DNA of 6,710 nt from Gammaproteobacteria bacterium (GTDB lineage: Bacteria; Pseudomonadota; Gammaproteobacteria; S012-40): contig JAOUGF010000122.1 in assembly GCA_029857925.1 (NCBI GenBank), forward strand, positions 1 to 6,710, given 5' to 3'. Positions 1 to 6,560 of the stretch are shown piece by piece. The notes under the pieces were generated by a model. The model saw nothing but the letters and a program-made list of their open reading frames with translations, was not told the DNA's origin and did no database searches. Both the position numbers and the translations under genes were made by a program. Position 1 is the stretch's first letter. Each line of letters begins with the position of its first letter.

Positions 1-1602
1 CGCATTTTGTTTTACCGTACTGGTCAGCTCCTCCATACTGGAGGCGGTTTCTTCGAGTGAAGACGCCTGTTCCTCTGTACGTTGGCTCAAATCCGCATTA
101 CCTTGCGCAATTTCCGAAGAGCCCGAGGTAATGCTTTCGGAGGAGGCGCGAATCTGGCCAACCATGTTGACCAGATTTTCAATTGATTTGTTAAGCGCAT
201 CGCGCAATGTCGCGTAATCACCTTCGTAATGGCCGTCCATGGTCTTGGTCAAATTGCCTTCCGCCAAGGCCTGCATGACGTCTGTGCCGTCTTTTAACGG
301 TTGCACCACCGCATCAATCAGATGATTAATGCCTTCGCCAATGACGCGCAAGAAACCTTGGTAGCGCTCGGCATCAATACGCTTGTCCAATTGACCTTTT
401 ATGGATGCATCGATCAATTCCTGTACACGACGTTCGGCATCTTTTTGTTCGGTGACATCCTGCCACTCCACCATATTCCCCATATAATTACCTTGCCCAT
501 CCAAAATCGCCGTGGCGTTCACCACAAACTCCATTCCGGGCAATTCGATGTGTCCTTCATACGGTAAGCGGGAGACATTTGACAGTAGTGCGCGTTGATG
601 TGCCGGATTTTTGTGAAATTTGTCTATGCAAGTGCCGAGCAGGTTATTGGGATCGAAACCTGGAAACAGCTTCGTCAATTGGTTTTGACGATGGCGGAGC
701 AACTCTACCACCGCAGGATTGGAATAGGTAATTTTCAGGTCTTTATCGCACAACATCAGCGCCGTTTTAGAACCGCTGATCGCCGATTGCAAGCGTTTCA
801 CATCAATTTCACTACGCCGCAATTCGGTGACATCATTCCACTCTAATGTATTACCAACATATTGACCCGCCAAATTTAGTATCGCGGACGCGCGTATATG
901 AAAGGTCAAAGGGCCGACATGAATATCCGTCTCGAAAGGAAGATTCTTAGGGTTCTCAAGCAACCGACGCTGGTGCGCGGGATTTTTATGAAATATGTCT
1001 ATGCACGTGCCTATGAGCCTATTAATATCAAACCCGCGATAAAGACCCGACAACACTTCGGCGTTTTTTTGCATCAACCGTTTGGTTTCTTCATTCGCAT
1101 AGGTAATCACCAAATCACGGTCTATCGTCATGATGGCCAGCTGCGCACCATCCACCGCGCGTTGCAAACGTTGCGCTTGCTCTTCTTTTTGGCGTTTTTC
1201 GGTGACGTCATGCCATTGCACGACATACCCGAGGCGTTTACCCTGACGATCCAACAACACACGTGTTTCGTGCTCAAATACAAAATGTCCGGGCGTGATT
1301 TCGCCCTTACGCGACATGCCGGGCTGCAAGCCTTTTAAAATTCTGGTGATCGCGCCTGGGTCTTTGTGATAGCGGTGTATGCTCCCGCCCAATACTTGGT
1401 TAGCGTTGAAACCGGGAAGGTATTTTGCCAGCTCACCTTCTACATTTTGCAAAATATCGCGCGCGCGTTTATTGACGAAGATGATATTCTCATTATCGTC
1501 TGCGATCATGATATTGATGGGTGCCATCTCCAGAATGTCTTTGAGCACATCCAGGCTTTCTACAATCGCAGTGTTCGCGTTGCCATTTCCGCCGGTCATC
1601 AT
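1..1602 (-). CDS. Soluble PAS-PAS-PAS-HAMP methyl-accepting chemotaxis protein (3' end cut by window edge)
   Basis: Chemoreceptor that would sense a cytoplasmic or redox-type cue and control CheA through CheW. The frame is open for 534 codons and runs off the window, so most of the signalling hairpin is missing. Seen: three PAS domains at about residues 15-135, 147-265 and 269-388. Each ends in a W-x-D-V-T-E motif (WHDVTE, WNDVTE, WQDVTE), and copies 2 and 3 share FHKNPAHQR. Two HAMP-like segments follow (about 397-432 and 436-478, the second with LAEGNLT). The methyl-accepting helix then starts, with a candidate methylation pair E517-E518 inside SSLEETASS. There is no signal peptide or membrane helix, so the protein is probably cytoplasmic. 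Start: ATG at 1602 is preceded by AGGAG (1613-1617) ten bases upstream, and an in-frame TAA at 1621-1623 rules out a longer protein. A second ATG follows at once. The ligand or cofactor of the PAS domains cannot be read from the sequence. Family assignment is firm; specificity is unknown. Confidence 0.95.
   Translation of the reverse strand, partial: MMTGGNGNANTAIVESLDVLKDILEMAPINIMIADDNENIIFVNKRARDILQNVEGELAKYLPGFNANQVLGGSIHRYHKDPGAITRILKGLQPGMSRKGEITPGHFVFEHETRVLLDRQGKRLGYVVQWHDVTEKRQKEEQAQRLQRAVDGAQLAIMTIDRDLVITYANEETKRLMQKNAEVLSGLYRGFDINRLIGTCIDIFHKNPAHQRRLLENPKNLPFETDIHVGPLTFHIRASAILNLAGQYVGNTLEWNDVTELRRSEIDVKRLQSAISGSKTALMLCDKDLKITYSNPAVVELLRHRQNQLTKLFPGFDPNNLLGTCIDKFHKNPAHQRALLSNVSRLPYEGHIELPGMEFVVNATAILDGQGNYMGNMVEWQDVTEQKDAERRVQELIDASIKGQLDKRIDAERYQGFLRVIGEGINHLIDAVVQPLKDGTDVMQALAEGNLTKTMDGHYEGDYATLRDALNKSIENLVNMVGQIRASSESITSGSSEIAQGNADLSQRTEEQASSLEETASSMEELTSTVKQNA
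439..1164 (-). repeat. Tandem PAS-domain duplication inside the chemoreceptor gene
   Basis: PAS copies 2 and 3 of the chemoreceptor are in-frame tandem paralogues with a period of 125 codons (375 bases). The best matching block is 967-1011 against 592-636: 37 of 45 bases agree by hand count, and 14 of 15 residues agree (GTCID, then I or K, then FHKNPAHQR). Most differences are at third codon positions, which suggests an old duplication held by selection rather than a recent copy. The first PAS domain (about 1198-1560) is a more distant member with YHKDP at the equivalent place. Confidence 0.85.
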
Positions 1603-1671
1603 AACGCCTTGTCTCCTACTTTATTGTTGCATTGACCCTCGGCAGTGCAGTTTCAGCCTGAGTCTGCGTTG

Positions 1672-1698
1672 TATTCGACGGGAAATGACAAAACTTTA
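1672..1698 (-). promoter_or_regulatory. Candidate sigma-28 (FliA) promoter of the chemoreceptor gene
   Basis: On the minus strand TAAAGTTT (1691-1698) is followed by an 11-base spacer and GTCGAATA (1672-1679). The E. coli FliA consensus is TAAAGTTT-N11-GCCGATAA. The -35 half matches in all eight bases, the spacing is exact, and the -10 half matches in five of eight, keeping the CGA core. Transcription would begin near 1664, giving a leader of about 60 bases before the ATG at 1602. Flagellar-class control is the expected mode for a chemoreceptor, which supports the call. No start site has been measured. Confidence 0.6.
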
Positions 1699-1744
1699 AG
1701 TGTATTTAATATAAAAATAATAGACTTAAACATTTAGTGTGTAT

Positions 1745-1769
1745 AAAAAAGGGCGCTATGGAAGCGCCC
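1745..1769 (-). terminator. Intrinsic terminator of the ABC operon
   Basis: A perfect 7-bp stem (GGGCGCT at 1751-1757 with AGCGCCC at 1763-1769) encloses a 5-base loop. Read on the minus strand it is followed directly by six Ts (1745-1750). It lies about 30 bases after the stop codon of the DUF4340 gene and upstream of the FliA-like promoter, so it separates the operon from the chemoreceptor transcript. On the plus strand no T run follows, so it looks one-directional. Confidence 0.9.
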
Positions 1770-1797
1770 TCGTTTCACACTCGGTTTATATCTAAGG

Positions 1798-2898
1798 TTA
1801 TTTCTTCGCCTTTAGCTTCACCAGCGGTTCTAACAACGCATCTCGCGTCAACAGCAAGACTTCCCCTTGGTAGGCGGGGATGATGTAAACCCAACCCTTT
1901 ACCTTTTGCGCTATTTTTTCGGCCTCTGCCTGCGCATTCACCGCCGACTGAGCGGGTGCGGTCGTGGCGTTGCCTGCGTCCTTTTGCTTAGTCGCATCGG
2001 TATTCGCCGCCGCTGGGGCTGGCGTTGCCGCGACACCCGCACTAGGGACGAAACTCGCGTAAATCTTATCGCCTTCTTTAAACGCGCTGACCTCGATCAT
2101 CACACCGTCTTTCGCCTCAAAGCGGGATTTTACTACCGCTTTTACGTTGGGCGCCTGCGCAGCGGGGAGTACGTTGTCAAACCGTAGATTGGCCAACCCA
2201 CCCATCACGCGCCGCAATTCGCTGTCTTTTACCGCACGTCCTTTCGGCACATCCTTCAAAATGGGCGTCTCCACGCCTTCCGGCCTTTCGATCACGTACC
2301 CCCCCGGAACCGTGCTGTTCACCACTTTGTGCATTCGCTGTGTGTCGATGCTGATAATCTCCTTGTCCAGCCAATCCTCCGCCTTGCTTGCGAAGCTGGG
2401 GCGCGCAGACGCCAACCACGTCTGCGCGTCTGTGCCAACGCGCACATAACCCCCACCTGCTGCGCTCTTACCAACCACTACCTGTGCTATTACCGCATTG
2501 TTAGCGCCGTATACCTTCACTTCCGTCGCCTCGCTGCCCCCTTGATCTAGGGCCTGCACCCCTAACTGCGCATAATTTTCGGGCTTTTTAGTCTTGGCCT
2601 CTACCAAATCCATCTGAGCAAGCTGTAAAAGCTCTTTACGTAACGTGCCGCTGTCCGCCGGATAGCGAGATTTCTCGACCACTACCCACCCCTTTTCAGT
2701 GCGTTCCAACGTCGCAACGGCGTTATTCGCCGCATGCACGCTGACTTTCGTAATATCATTGAGCTGCGCCTCCAATTGCGGAAAGGCGCGTTTCGGTTTT
2801 GCGCTGACGTCATGGTCTCGCCATATACTTAAACCGACACCGAGGGCCACCACAATCAGCGTGACCCACGCCAATGTGCCCCATTGTTTCGTCTTCAT
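1798..2898 (-). CDS. DUF4340 domain-containing membrane-anchored protein, accessory to the Gld-like ABC transporter
   Basis: A 366-residue protein of unknown biochemical role. Seen: one N-terminal hydrophobic helix (about 7-26) after a short basic start (MKTKQW), then a soluble region probably in the periplasm. A beta-rich repeating pattern runs from about 40 to 285 (segments such as GWVVVEKSRYPAD and LGVQ). An Ala/Thr/Gln-rich low-complexity linker follows at about 286-327. A conserved-looking end (about 334-358) contains GWVYIIPAYQGEVLLL. The layout fits DUF4340 proteins, which are typically encoded after a GldG-family gene in this operon type; that link is family knowledge. Start: ATG at 2898 has GGGAGG (2905-2910) six bases upstream and overlaps the preceding stop as ATGA, suggesting translational coupling. 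It is the last gene before the terminator. A role in substrate handling or complex assembly is inference only. Confidence 0.88.
   Translation of the reverse strand: MKTKQWGTLAWVTLIVVALGVGLSIWRDHDVSAKPKRAFPQLEAQLNDITKVSVHAANNAVATLERTEKGWVVVEKSRYPADSGTLRKELLQLAQMDLVEAKTKKPENYAQLGVQALDQGGSEATEVKVYGANNAVIAQVVVGKSAAGGGYVRVGTDAQTWLASARPSFASKAEDWLDKEIISIDTQRMHKVVNSTVPGGYVIERPEGVETPILKDVPKGRAVKDSELRRVMGGLANLRFDNVLPAAQAPNVKAVVKSRFEAKDGVMIEVSAFKEGDKIYASFVPSAGVAATPAPAAANTDATKQKDAGNATTAPAQSAVNAQAEAEKIAQKVKGWVYIIPAYQGEVLLLTRDALLEPLVKLKAKK
1918..2043 (-). other. Ala/Thr/Gln-rich low-complexity linker in the DUF4340 protein
   Basis: Residues about 286-327 are dominated by Ala, with Thr, Gln, Asn, Pro and scattered Lys/Asp. 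The composition contrasts with the folded-looking regions on both sides. It is probably a flexible spacer that joins the body of the protein to its short C-terminal segment (WVYIIPAYQGEVLLL). Confidence 0.7.
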
Positions 2899-4778
2899 GC
2901 CACACCTCCCGCGACGCCTTGTTTACGCCGCTGCATACGCACCCACACCATTACACCGATCACCAACAGCAGCGGCATCAACACGATATTGATAAATTTC
3001 AGGATAGATCCTAATCGATCGATATCGCTATCCAATTTATGGCGCACATCGCGCAGTTGTTTGCGGATTTTCAATTTTTCATCGCGAAAATTTTGGATTT
3101 CACGTTGCTGTTCCGCCGACAATAAGTTCGCATTGCCCTCGCCTTTGCTGCGTTCCATCGCGGTGAGTTTGCTCTCTGTTTCGCGAAGGCGGGACTGCAA
3201 CTCTTGTTCTTTCACACGAAAATTCTTATCGGCATTGCGCTTCATTTGTTCCAATTTTTCAAACGGACGCGAAAATGCGGCGCGACCGCGTATACCGATG
3301 AGATCGCTGCTACCCGCGAGGTTATCCGCCAAATTAATCACAAAATCGCCGTTGCTGGCCCACGGCGCCAATAGACGCTGGCCGAAGAAATCCTGCACAC
3401 GCACCCAAAAGCGATCCGTCAGCATATCAGTGTCGGCTACAACGACGACATTGATCGGATTTTTTGCCTGCGCCAAGTGCCCACCCGTGGCGGTGACACC
3501 TGCGGGTGGACCGCTGGTGTATGCCGATTTCGCAATGCCGTGCGCACGTGCGGCGAACGTATATTGTTCATTGGTGGGCGTGAATCCCTGCTGCAGTTGC
3601 GCAGGATTGCCGCCCATTTGCACACGAAACGTCGGTAAAGGCGCGGCCTGCTTGCTGGACGTCAGCAACGGTGTAATCTCCATGCCACTGTCTTTTATCG
3701 GCTCCAAAATACCGACAAATGCGACGTTCAGACGTTTTAGATTGCGCGTGGCCACGTCATCTTTGTGCATGTTTTCAGGCGATATCCCTAACATTGCATA
3801 ATGATATACAGGGGGCCCCATCCCTACACCCACTTGCAATGCGTTCCCGGCATCCCCCAAAACGCTGTCCGCACGCATCGTCAAACCCCAAGACTTTAGC
3901 AATTCTACCGGGTTAGATTGCGTTTGCGCACCTTGCGTGGGCATACCGTTCGGACCCGCAGCGGCGGATTCCGCAAACGGATCGACAAACGCCAATACCT
4001 TGCCGCCGTTCATGACGAATTGGTCTACCGCATAGGATGTCGCAGCAGACAGCGCCGCCGGATGCACCAACATCAACAGATCCACATCTTTCGCAATATC
4101 TTTTGCCTCTTTTTCCAAGACACGCACATCAAATTGTTGGCGCAATTGATCGTAGATGACCCAACCCGGTTTGGGCGCCATGCGTTGCGCATCGAAACCA
4201 CCCTGCATTTCCAACGAACTCAACACCCCAAGCACCGGCTTTTTAACACGATTAAGTTCGTAGATCGCCTTGGTAACATCATATTCCAATGTAGATTCAC
4301 GTTCCGGTTGGAAAAATGCGATCGCCTCGGTTTTACCTACCGCGTTCGTCGCGGCCATGCCGAAATAAATATTGTCACCGCCATTGCTGATCGGTACCGG
4401 CTGTACGCCCATTTTCGCGGCGCGGTCTTCGTTGTCTGAAAACGGTTCAGGATCGATCACGTGCAGGCGCAATTTTCCGCCGGAATAGCCCGCCATTTCC
4501 TCCAAGGTTTCACGAATGTGCCCGCCATAACTGGCCAGTTGCGGGATACCCTGCGCTGCGGTTTTGGAAAAAAAGAAATACACATCGATCGGTTCGTCCA
4601 GTTTCCCCAAGATCGCCTTGGTGCCGCTGGACAAGGTGAAAACCGAGTTTTCGGTCAGGTCGATGCGCGCGCCGCGCAGCAACACATTACCCAAGGCCAC
4701 GACCGCGACCAATAAAATACCGATGATCACCAGCCCGCTGCCAGAGGTAAACTTACGATTATTTAACCAATTTTTCAT
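2895..4778 (-). CDS. GldG-family ABC transporter auxiliary protein with C-terminal coiled coil
   Basis: A 627-residue auxiliary subunit of a GldA/F/G-like ABC transporter. Seen: N-terminal membrane helix (about 15-34), then the family hallmark DLTENSVFTLSSGT (40-53), then a long soluble region. Near 444-453 comes VVVVADTDML, then NGDFVINLADNL (476-487) and IGIRGR (494-499). A charged heptad-like coiled coil spans about 507-590, followed by a second membrane helix (595-613) and a short basic tail. Both termini would be cytoplasmic and the main body periplasmic. Start: an in-frame TTG at 4784 also exists, but GAGGGG (4787-4792) lies eight bases before the ATG at 4778 and only two before the TTG, so the ATG is preferred. 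That ribosome site overlaps the end of the permease gene. Its stop overlaps the DUF4340 start. In Flavobacterium GldG acts with GldF in gliding; here the function is unknown. Family call is strong. Confidence 0.92.
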   Translation of the reverse strand: MKNWLNNRKFTSGSGLVIIGILLVAVVALGNVLLRGARIDLTENSVFTLSSGTKAILGKLDEPIDVYFFFSKTAAQGIPQLASYGGHIRETLEEMAGYSGGKLRLHVIDPEPFSDNEDRAAKMGVQPVPISNGGDNIYFGMAATNAVGKTEAIAFFQPERESTLEYDVTKAIYELNRVKKPVLGVLSSLEMQGGFDAQRMAPKPGWVIYDQLRQQFDVRVLEKEAKDIAKDVDLLMLVHPAALSAATSYAVDQFVMNGGKVLAFVDPFAESAAAGPNGMPTQGAQTQSNPVELLKSWGLTMRADSVLGDAGNALQVGVGMGPPVYHYAMLGISPENMHKDDVATRNLKRLNVAFVGILEPIKDSGMEITPLLTSSKQAAPLPTFRVQMGGNPAQLQQGFTPTNEQYTFAARAHGIAKSAYTSGPPAGVTATGGHLAQAKNPINVVVVADTDMLTDRFWVRVQDFFGQRLLAPWASNGDFVINLADNLAGSSDLIGIRGRAAFSRPFEKLEQMKRNADKNFRVKEQELQSRLRETESKLTAMERSKGEGNANLLSAEQQREIQNFRDEKLKIRKQLRDVRHKLDSDIDRLGSILKFINIVLMPLLLVIGVMVWVRMQRRKQGVAGGVA

Positions 4779-4790
4779 GTTCAAATCCCC

Positions 4791-5531
4791 TCACTCAGCC
4801 TTTTTCAAGTCAATGATCAAGATGCTGGCATACAACCAGGCTGCGATCATCGCCACGAAATATACAATATCACGCAGATCGAGCACGCCTTTACTAATGG
4901 CCTGAAAATGTGTCAGAAAACTGAGGCCCGCAATCGCATCGACAATACCGATGGGCAACCAGCCGCGCACCACATCCACCACCATCGGAAAACCGGCCAT
5001 GACGAACAAGAAACACACCACCAAGCTGACAATAAACGCGATCACTTGTGAGCGGGTCAGTGCGGAAATGCACATGCCCACCGCCAGATAACCACCGGCC
5101 ATCAACAGGCTTCCGATATAGGCGGTGAAGATCGCGCCGTTATCCGCGTCGCCGAGATAATTGACGGTGATCCACATCGGAAAGGTGAATAGCACCGCGA
5201 TGCCGATAAATGCCCACGCGGCGAGAAATTTCGCGATGACGGTTTGCCACAATGTGATCGGTAGCGTCAGCAGCAATTCTATGGTGCCGTTTTTTCGTTC
5301 TTCCGCCCATATTCCCATCGCGATGGCGGGGATCAAAAACAAATACAACCACGGATGGAAACCGAAAAACGGTGCCAAATCCGCTTGATTGCGTTCAAAG
5401 AAATTGCCGAGGTAAAACGTAAACACTCCAGTCAGCGCGAGAAATATCACGATGAACACATACGCTAACGGTGTCGCGAAATAACCGTTTAATTCGCGTT
5501 TTAATAAGATACTAATGGGATGATTTCTCAT
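4791..5531 (-). CDS. ABC-2 type transporter permease (GldF-like)
   Basis: Inner-membrane permease of 246 residues, the usual size for the short ABC-2 permeases of this family. Seen: about six hydrophobic segments (roughly 21-42, 60-75, 98-123, 134-157, 163-182 and 221-241). The conserved cytoplasmic element EERKNGTIELLLTLPI lies at 77-92, between helices 2 and 3, and SFLTHFQAISKGVLDLRD at 204-221 before the last helix. Both are typical of GldF-type permeases; the first probably contacts the ATPase. The start ATG at 5531 overlaps the ATPase stop as ATGA. Only a run of seven Gs (5539-5545) stands where a ribosome site should be, so translation probably depends on coupling to the ATPase gene. 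It would work as a dimer with two ATPase subunits. The substrate and the direction of transport are not readable; export is typical of ABC-2 systems. Confidence 0.93.
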   Translation of the reverse strand: MRNHPISILLKRELNGYFATPLAYVFIVIFLALTGVFTFYLGNFFERNQADLAPFFGFHPWLYLFLIPAIAMGIWAEERKNGTIELLLTLPITLWQTVIAKFLAAWAFIGIAVLFTFPMWITVNYLGDADNGAIFTAYIGSLLMAGGYLAVGMCISALTRSQVIAFIVSLVVCFLFVMAGFPMVVDVVRGWLPIGIVDAIAGLSFLTHFQAISKGVLDLRDIVYFVAMIAAWLYASILIIDLKKAE

Positions 5532-6454
5532 GCGGCAGCCCCCCCGGTAATTTGTCTAAACACATCATCCAAGCGACCTTTTTGCTGGTACAACGCGTGA
5601 ACCTGCCATTGCTTTTTCGCCATCAGCGCACTGACCGCAGGCAGCAAGACCGCGCCGTTGCGCGGAAACACCGTCAACTCGTCGGCGGCCTCTTCGGTTT
5701 GCACCTCTGCGACATCCGGCAACGCCTTTAACGCTTGAGCGGCGTCATCACGCGCGTCCAATTTAACGGTGATCGCGCCGTGGTAACGCGAACGCGCGGC
5801 GAGTTCCTCCGGTTTGCCATCGGCCAACAATTTGCCGTGTGCGATAATCATCGCGCGCGTACACACCGCCTCGACTTCTTCCAAGATATGTGTAGAAACG
5901 ATAATAATCTTGTCTTTGGACATGTTGCGTATCAGATGGCGCACTTCATATTTTTGATTGGGGTCTAAGCCATCGGTGGGTTCGTCGAGGATCAAGACTT
6001 TTGGATCATGGATAATCGCCTGTGCCAAGCCGACACGACGACGAAAGCCCTTCGACAACGTGTCTATGCGTTGCGTCAACACCTGCCCGATATGCACGTC
6101 TTCGATGACACGTTGCATACGCGCGCGTTTGAAATCGCCGCTGAGCCCGCGTATGTCAGCGATAAAATTCAGAAATTGTTGGACAGTCATGTCGCCATAA
6201 GCGGGCGCGCCTTCAGGCAGGTATCCCAAGGCCTTTTTGGCCTCCAACGGCTGTTCTAAAATGTCAAAGCCATTTACCCGCGCAGTGCCGGATGTGGGTT
6301 GTAAAAACCCGGTGACCATCTTCATCGTTGTGGACTTGCCCGCACCGTTGGGACCCAAGAAACCCAAAACCTCACCCGGCGCAACATGAAAACTCAGTTG
6401 ATCCACCGCTGTGCGAGCGCCGAAACGTTTGGTAAGTTGCTGTACCTCTACCAT
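5528..6454 (-). CDS. ABC transporter ATP-binding protein (GldA-like, ABC-2 class)
   Basis: Cytoplasmic ATPase of 308 residues that powers the permease encoded next. Seen: Walker A GPNGAGKST (34-42); a Q-loop region reading YLPE (78-81), with Glu where classical ABC proteins have Gln; a signature segment LSKGFRRRVGLAQA (133-146) in place of LSGGQ; Walker B LILDEPTDGLDP (154-165) with its D-loop; and the switch histidine in STHILEE (H189). The Glu and LSKG variants are common in ABC-2/GldA-type ATPases, so it should be active. A C-terminal extension of about 80 residues (from about 225) is also usual there. Start: ATG at 6454 has GAGGG (6461-6465) six bases upstream, and an in-frame TGA at 6464-6466 excludes a longer form. 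It is the first gene of a four-gene operon and overlaps the permease start by four bases. Confidence 0.96.
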   Translation of the reverse strand: MVEVQQLTKRFGARTAVDQLSFHVAPGEVLGFLGPNGAGKSTTMKMVTGFLQPTSGTARVNGFDILEQPLEAKKALGYLPEGAPAYGDMTVQQFLNFIADIRGLSGDFKRARMQRVIEDVHIGQVLTQRIDTLSKGFRRRVGLAQAIIHDPKVLILDEPTDGLDPNQKYEVRHLIRNMSKDKIIIVSTHILEEVEAVCTRAMIIAHGKLLADGKPEELAARSRYHGAITVKLDARDDAAQALKALPDVAEVQTEEAADELTVFPRNGAVLLPAVSALMAKKQWQVHALYQQKGRLDDVFRQITGGAAA

Positions 6455-6487
6455 AGCATTCCCTCATTCTTTGAAACTATGTCCCGC

Positions 6488-6506
6488 CCGCCGGGCCATC
6501 CGGCGG
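6488..6506 (-). repeat. GC-rich hairpin in the ABC-operon leader
   Basis: CCGCCGG (6488-6494) and CCGGCGG (6500-6506) form a perfect, all G-C 7-bp stem with a 5-base loop. It ends about 22 bases upstream of the GAGGG ribosome site of the ATPase gene. It lacks a T tract on either strand and so is not a standard terminator. It could stabilise the transcript or affect translation of the ATPase. Confidence 0.45.
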
Positions 6507-6526
6507 TGCGCGTTTAGACCGAAGAC

Positions 6527-6543
6527 CGTGAAAAAGTTTCACG
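6527..6543 (-). repeat. Inverted repeat in the ABC-operon leader
   Basis: CGTGAAA (6527-6533) and TTTCACG (6537-6543) form a perfect 7-bp stem with a 3-base loop. It lies downstream of the candidate start site, so it would be transcribed in the leader. No T run follows on the minus strand. It could be a leader hairpin or a second protein-binding site; the sequence does not decide. Confidence 0.4.
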
Positions 6544-6560
6544 CGTAGACCCCGCGGCAA

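Noticed and set aside
592..1011. Repeated blocks in the chemoreceptor gene as a mobile element or CRISPR repeat
   Set aside because: There are two strong copies exactly 125 codons apart, in frame, with differences mostly at third positions. They are duplicated PAS domains.
898..1338. Plus-strand open frames across 301-1699, including one of 146 codons
   Set aside because: All lie antisense to the chemoreceptor gene, whose minus-strand frame is open for 534 codons with clear PAS and signalling motifs. The plus-strand translations show no recognisable domain.
2884..3801. A 305-codon open frame on the plus strand
   Set aside because: It is antisense to the clear GldG-family gene. Its translation is rich in Ser, Arg and Cys with no family motif, as expected from a shadow frame.
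3918..4439. A 173-codon plus-strand open frame
   Set aside because: It is antisense to the GldG-like gene, its translation is rich in His, Arg and Gln, and it has no plausible ribosome site or neighbour on that strand.
4779..4784. TTG at 4784 as the start of the GldG-like protein
   Set aside because: The GAGGGG ribosome site is only two bases from the TTG but eight from the ATG at 4778, so the ATG is the better start; the difference is two residues.
6488..6506. GC hairpin as a terminator of an upstream or divergent gene
   Set aside because: No T run follows on either strand, and no minus-strand gene ends upstream of it within the window.
6509..6551. Imperfect direct repeat CGCGTTTAGACC (6509-6520) and CGCGTAGACC (6542-6551)
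   Set aside because: The two copies are short, differ by a two-base insertion, and have no clear relation to the promoter. This could occur by chance.
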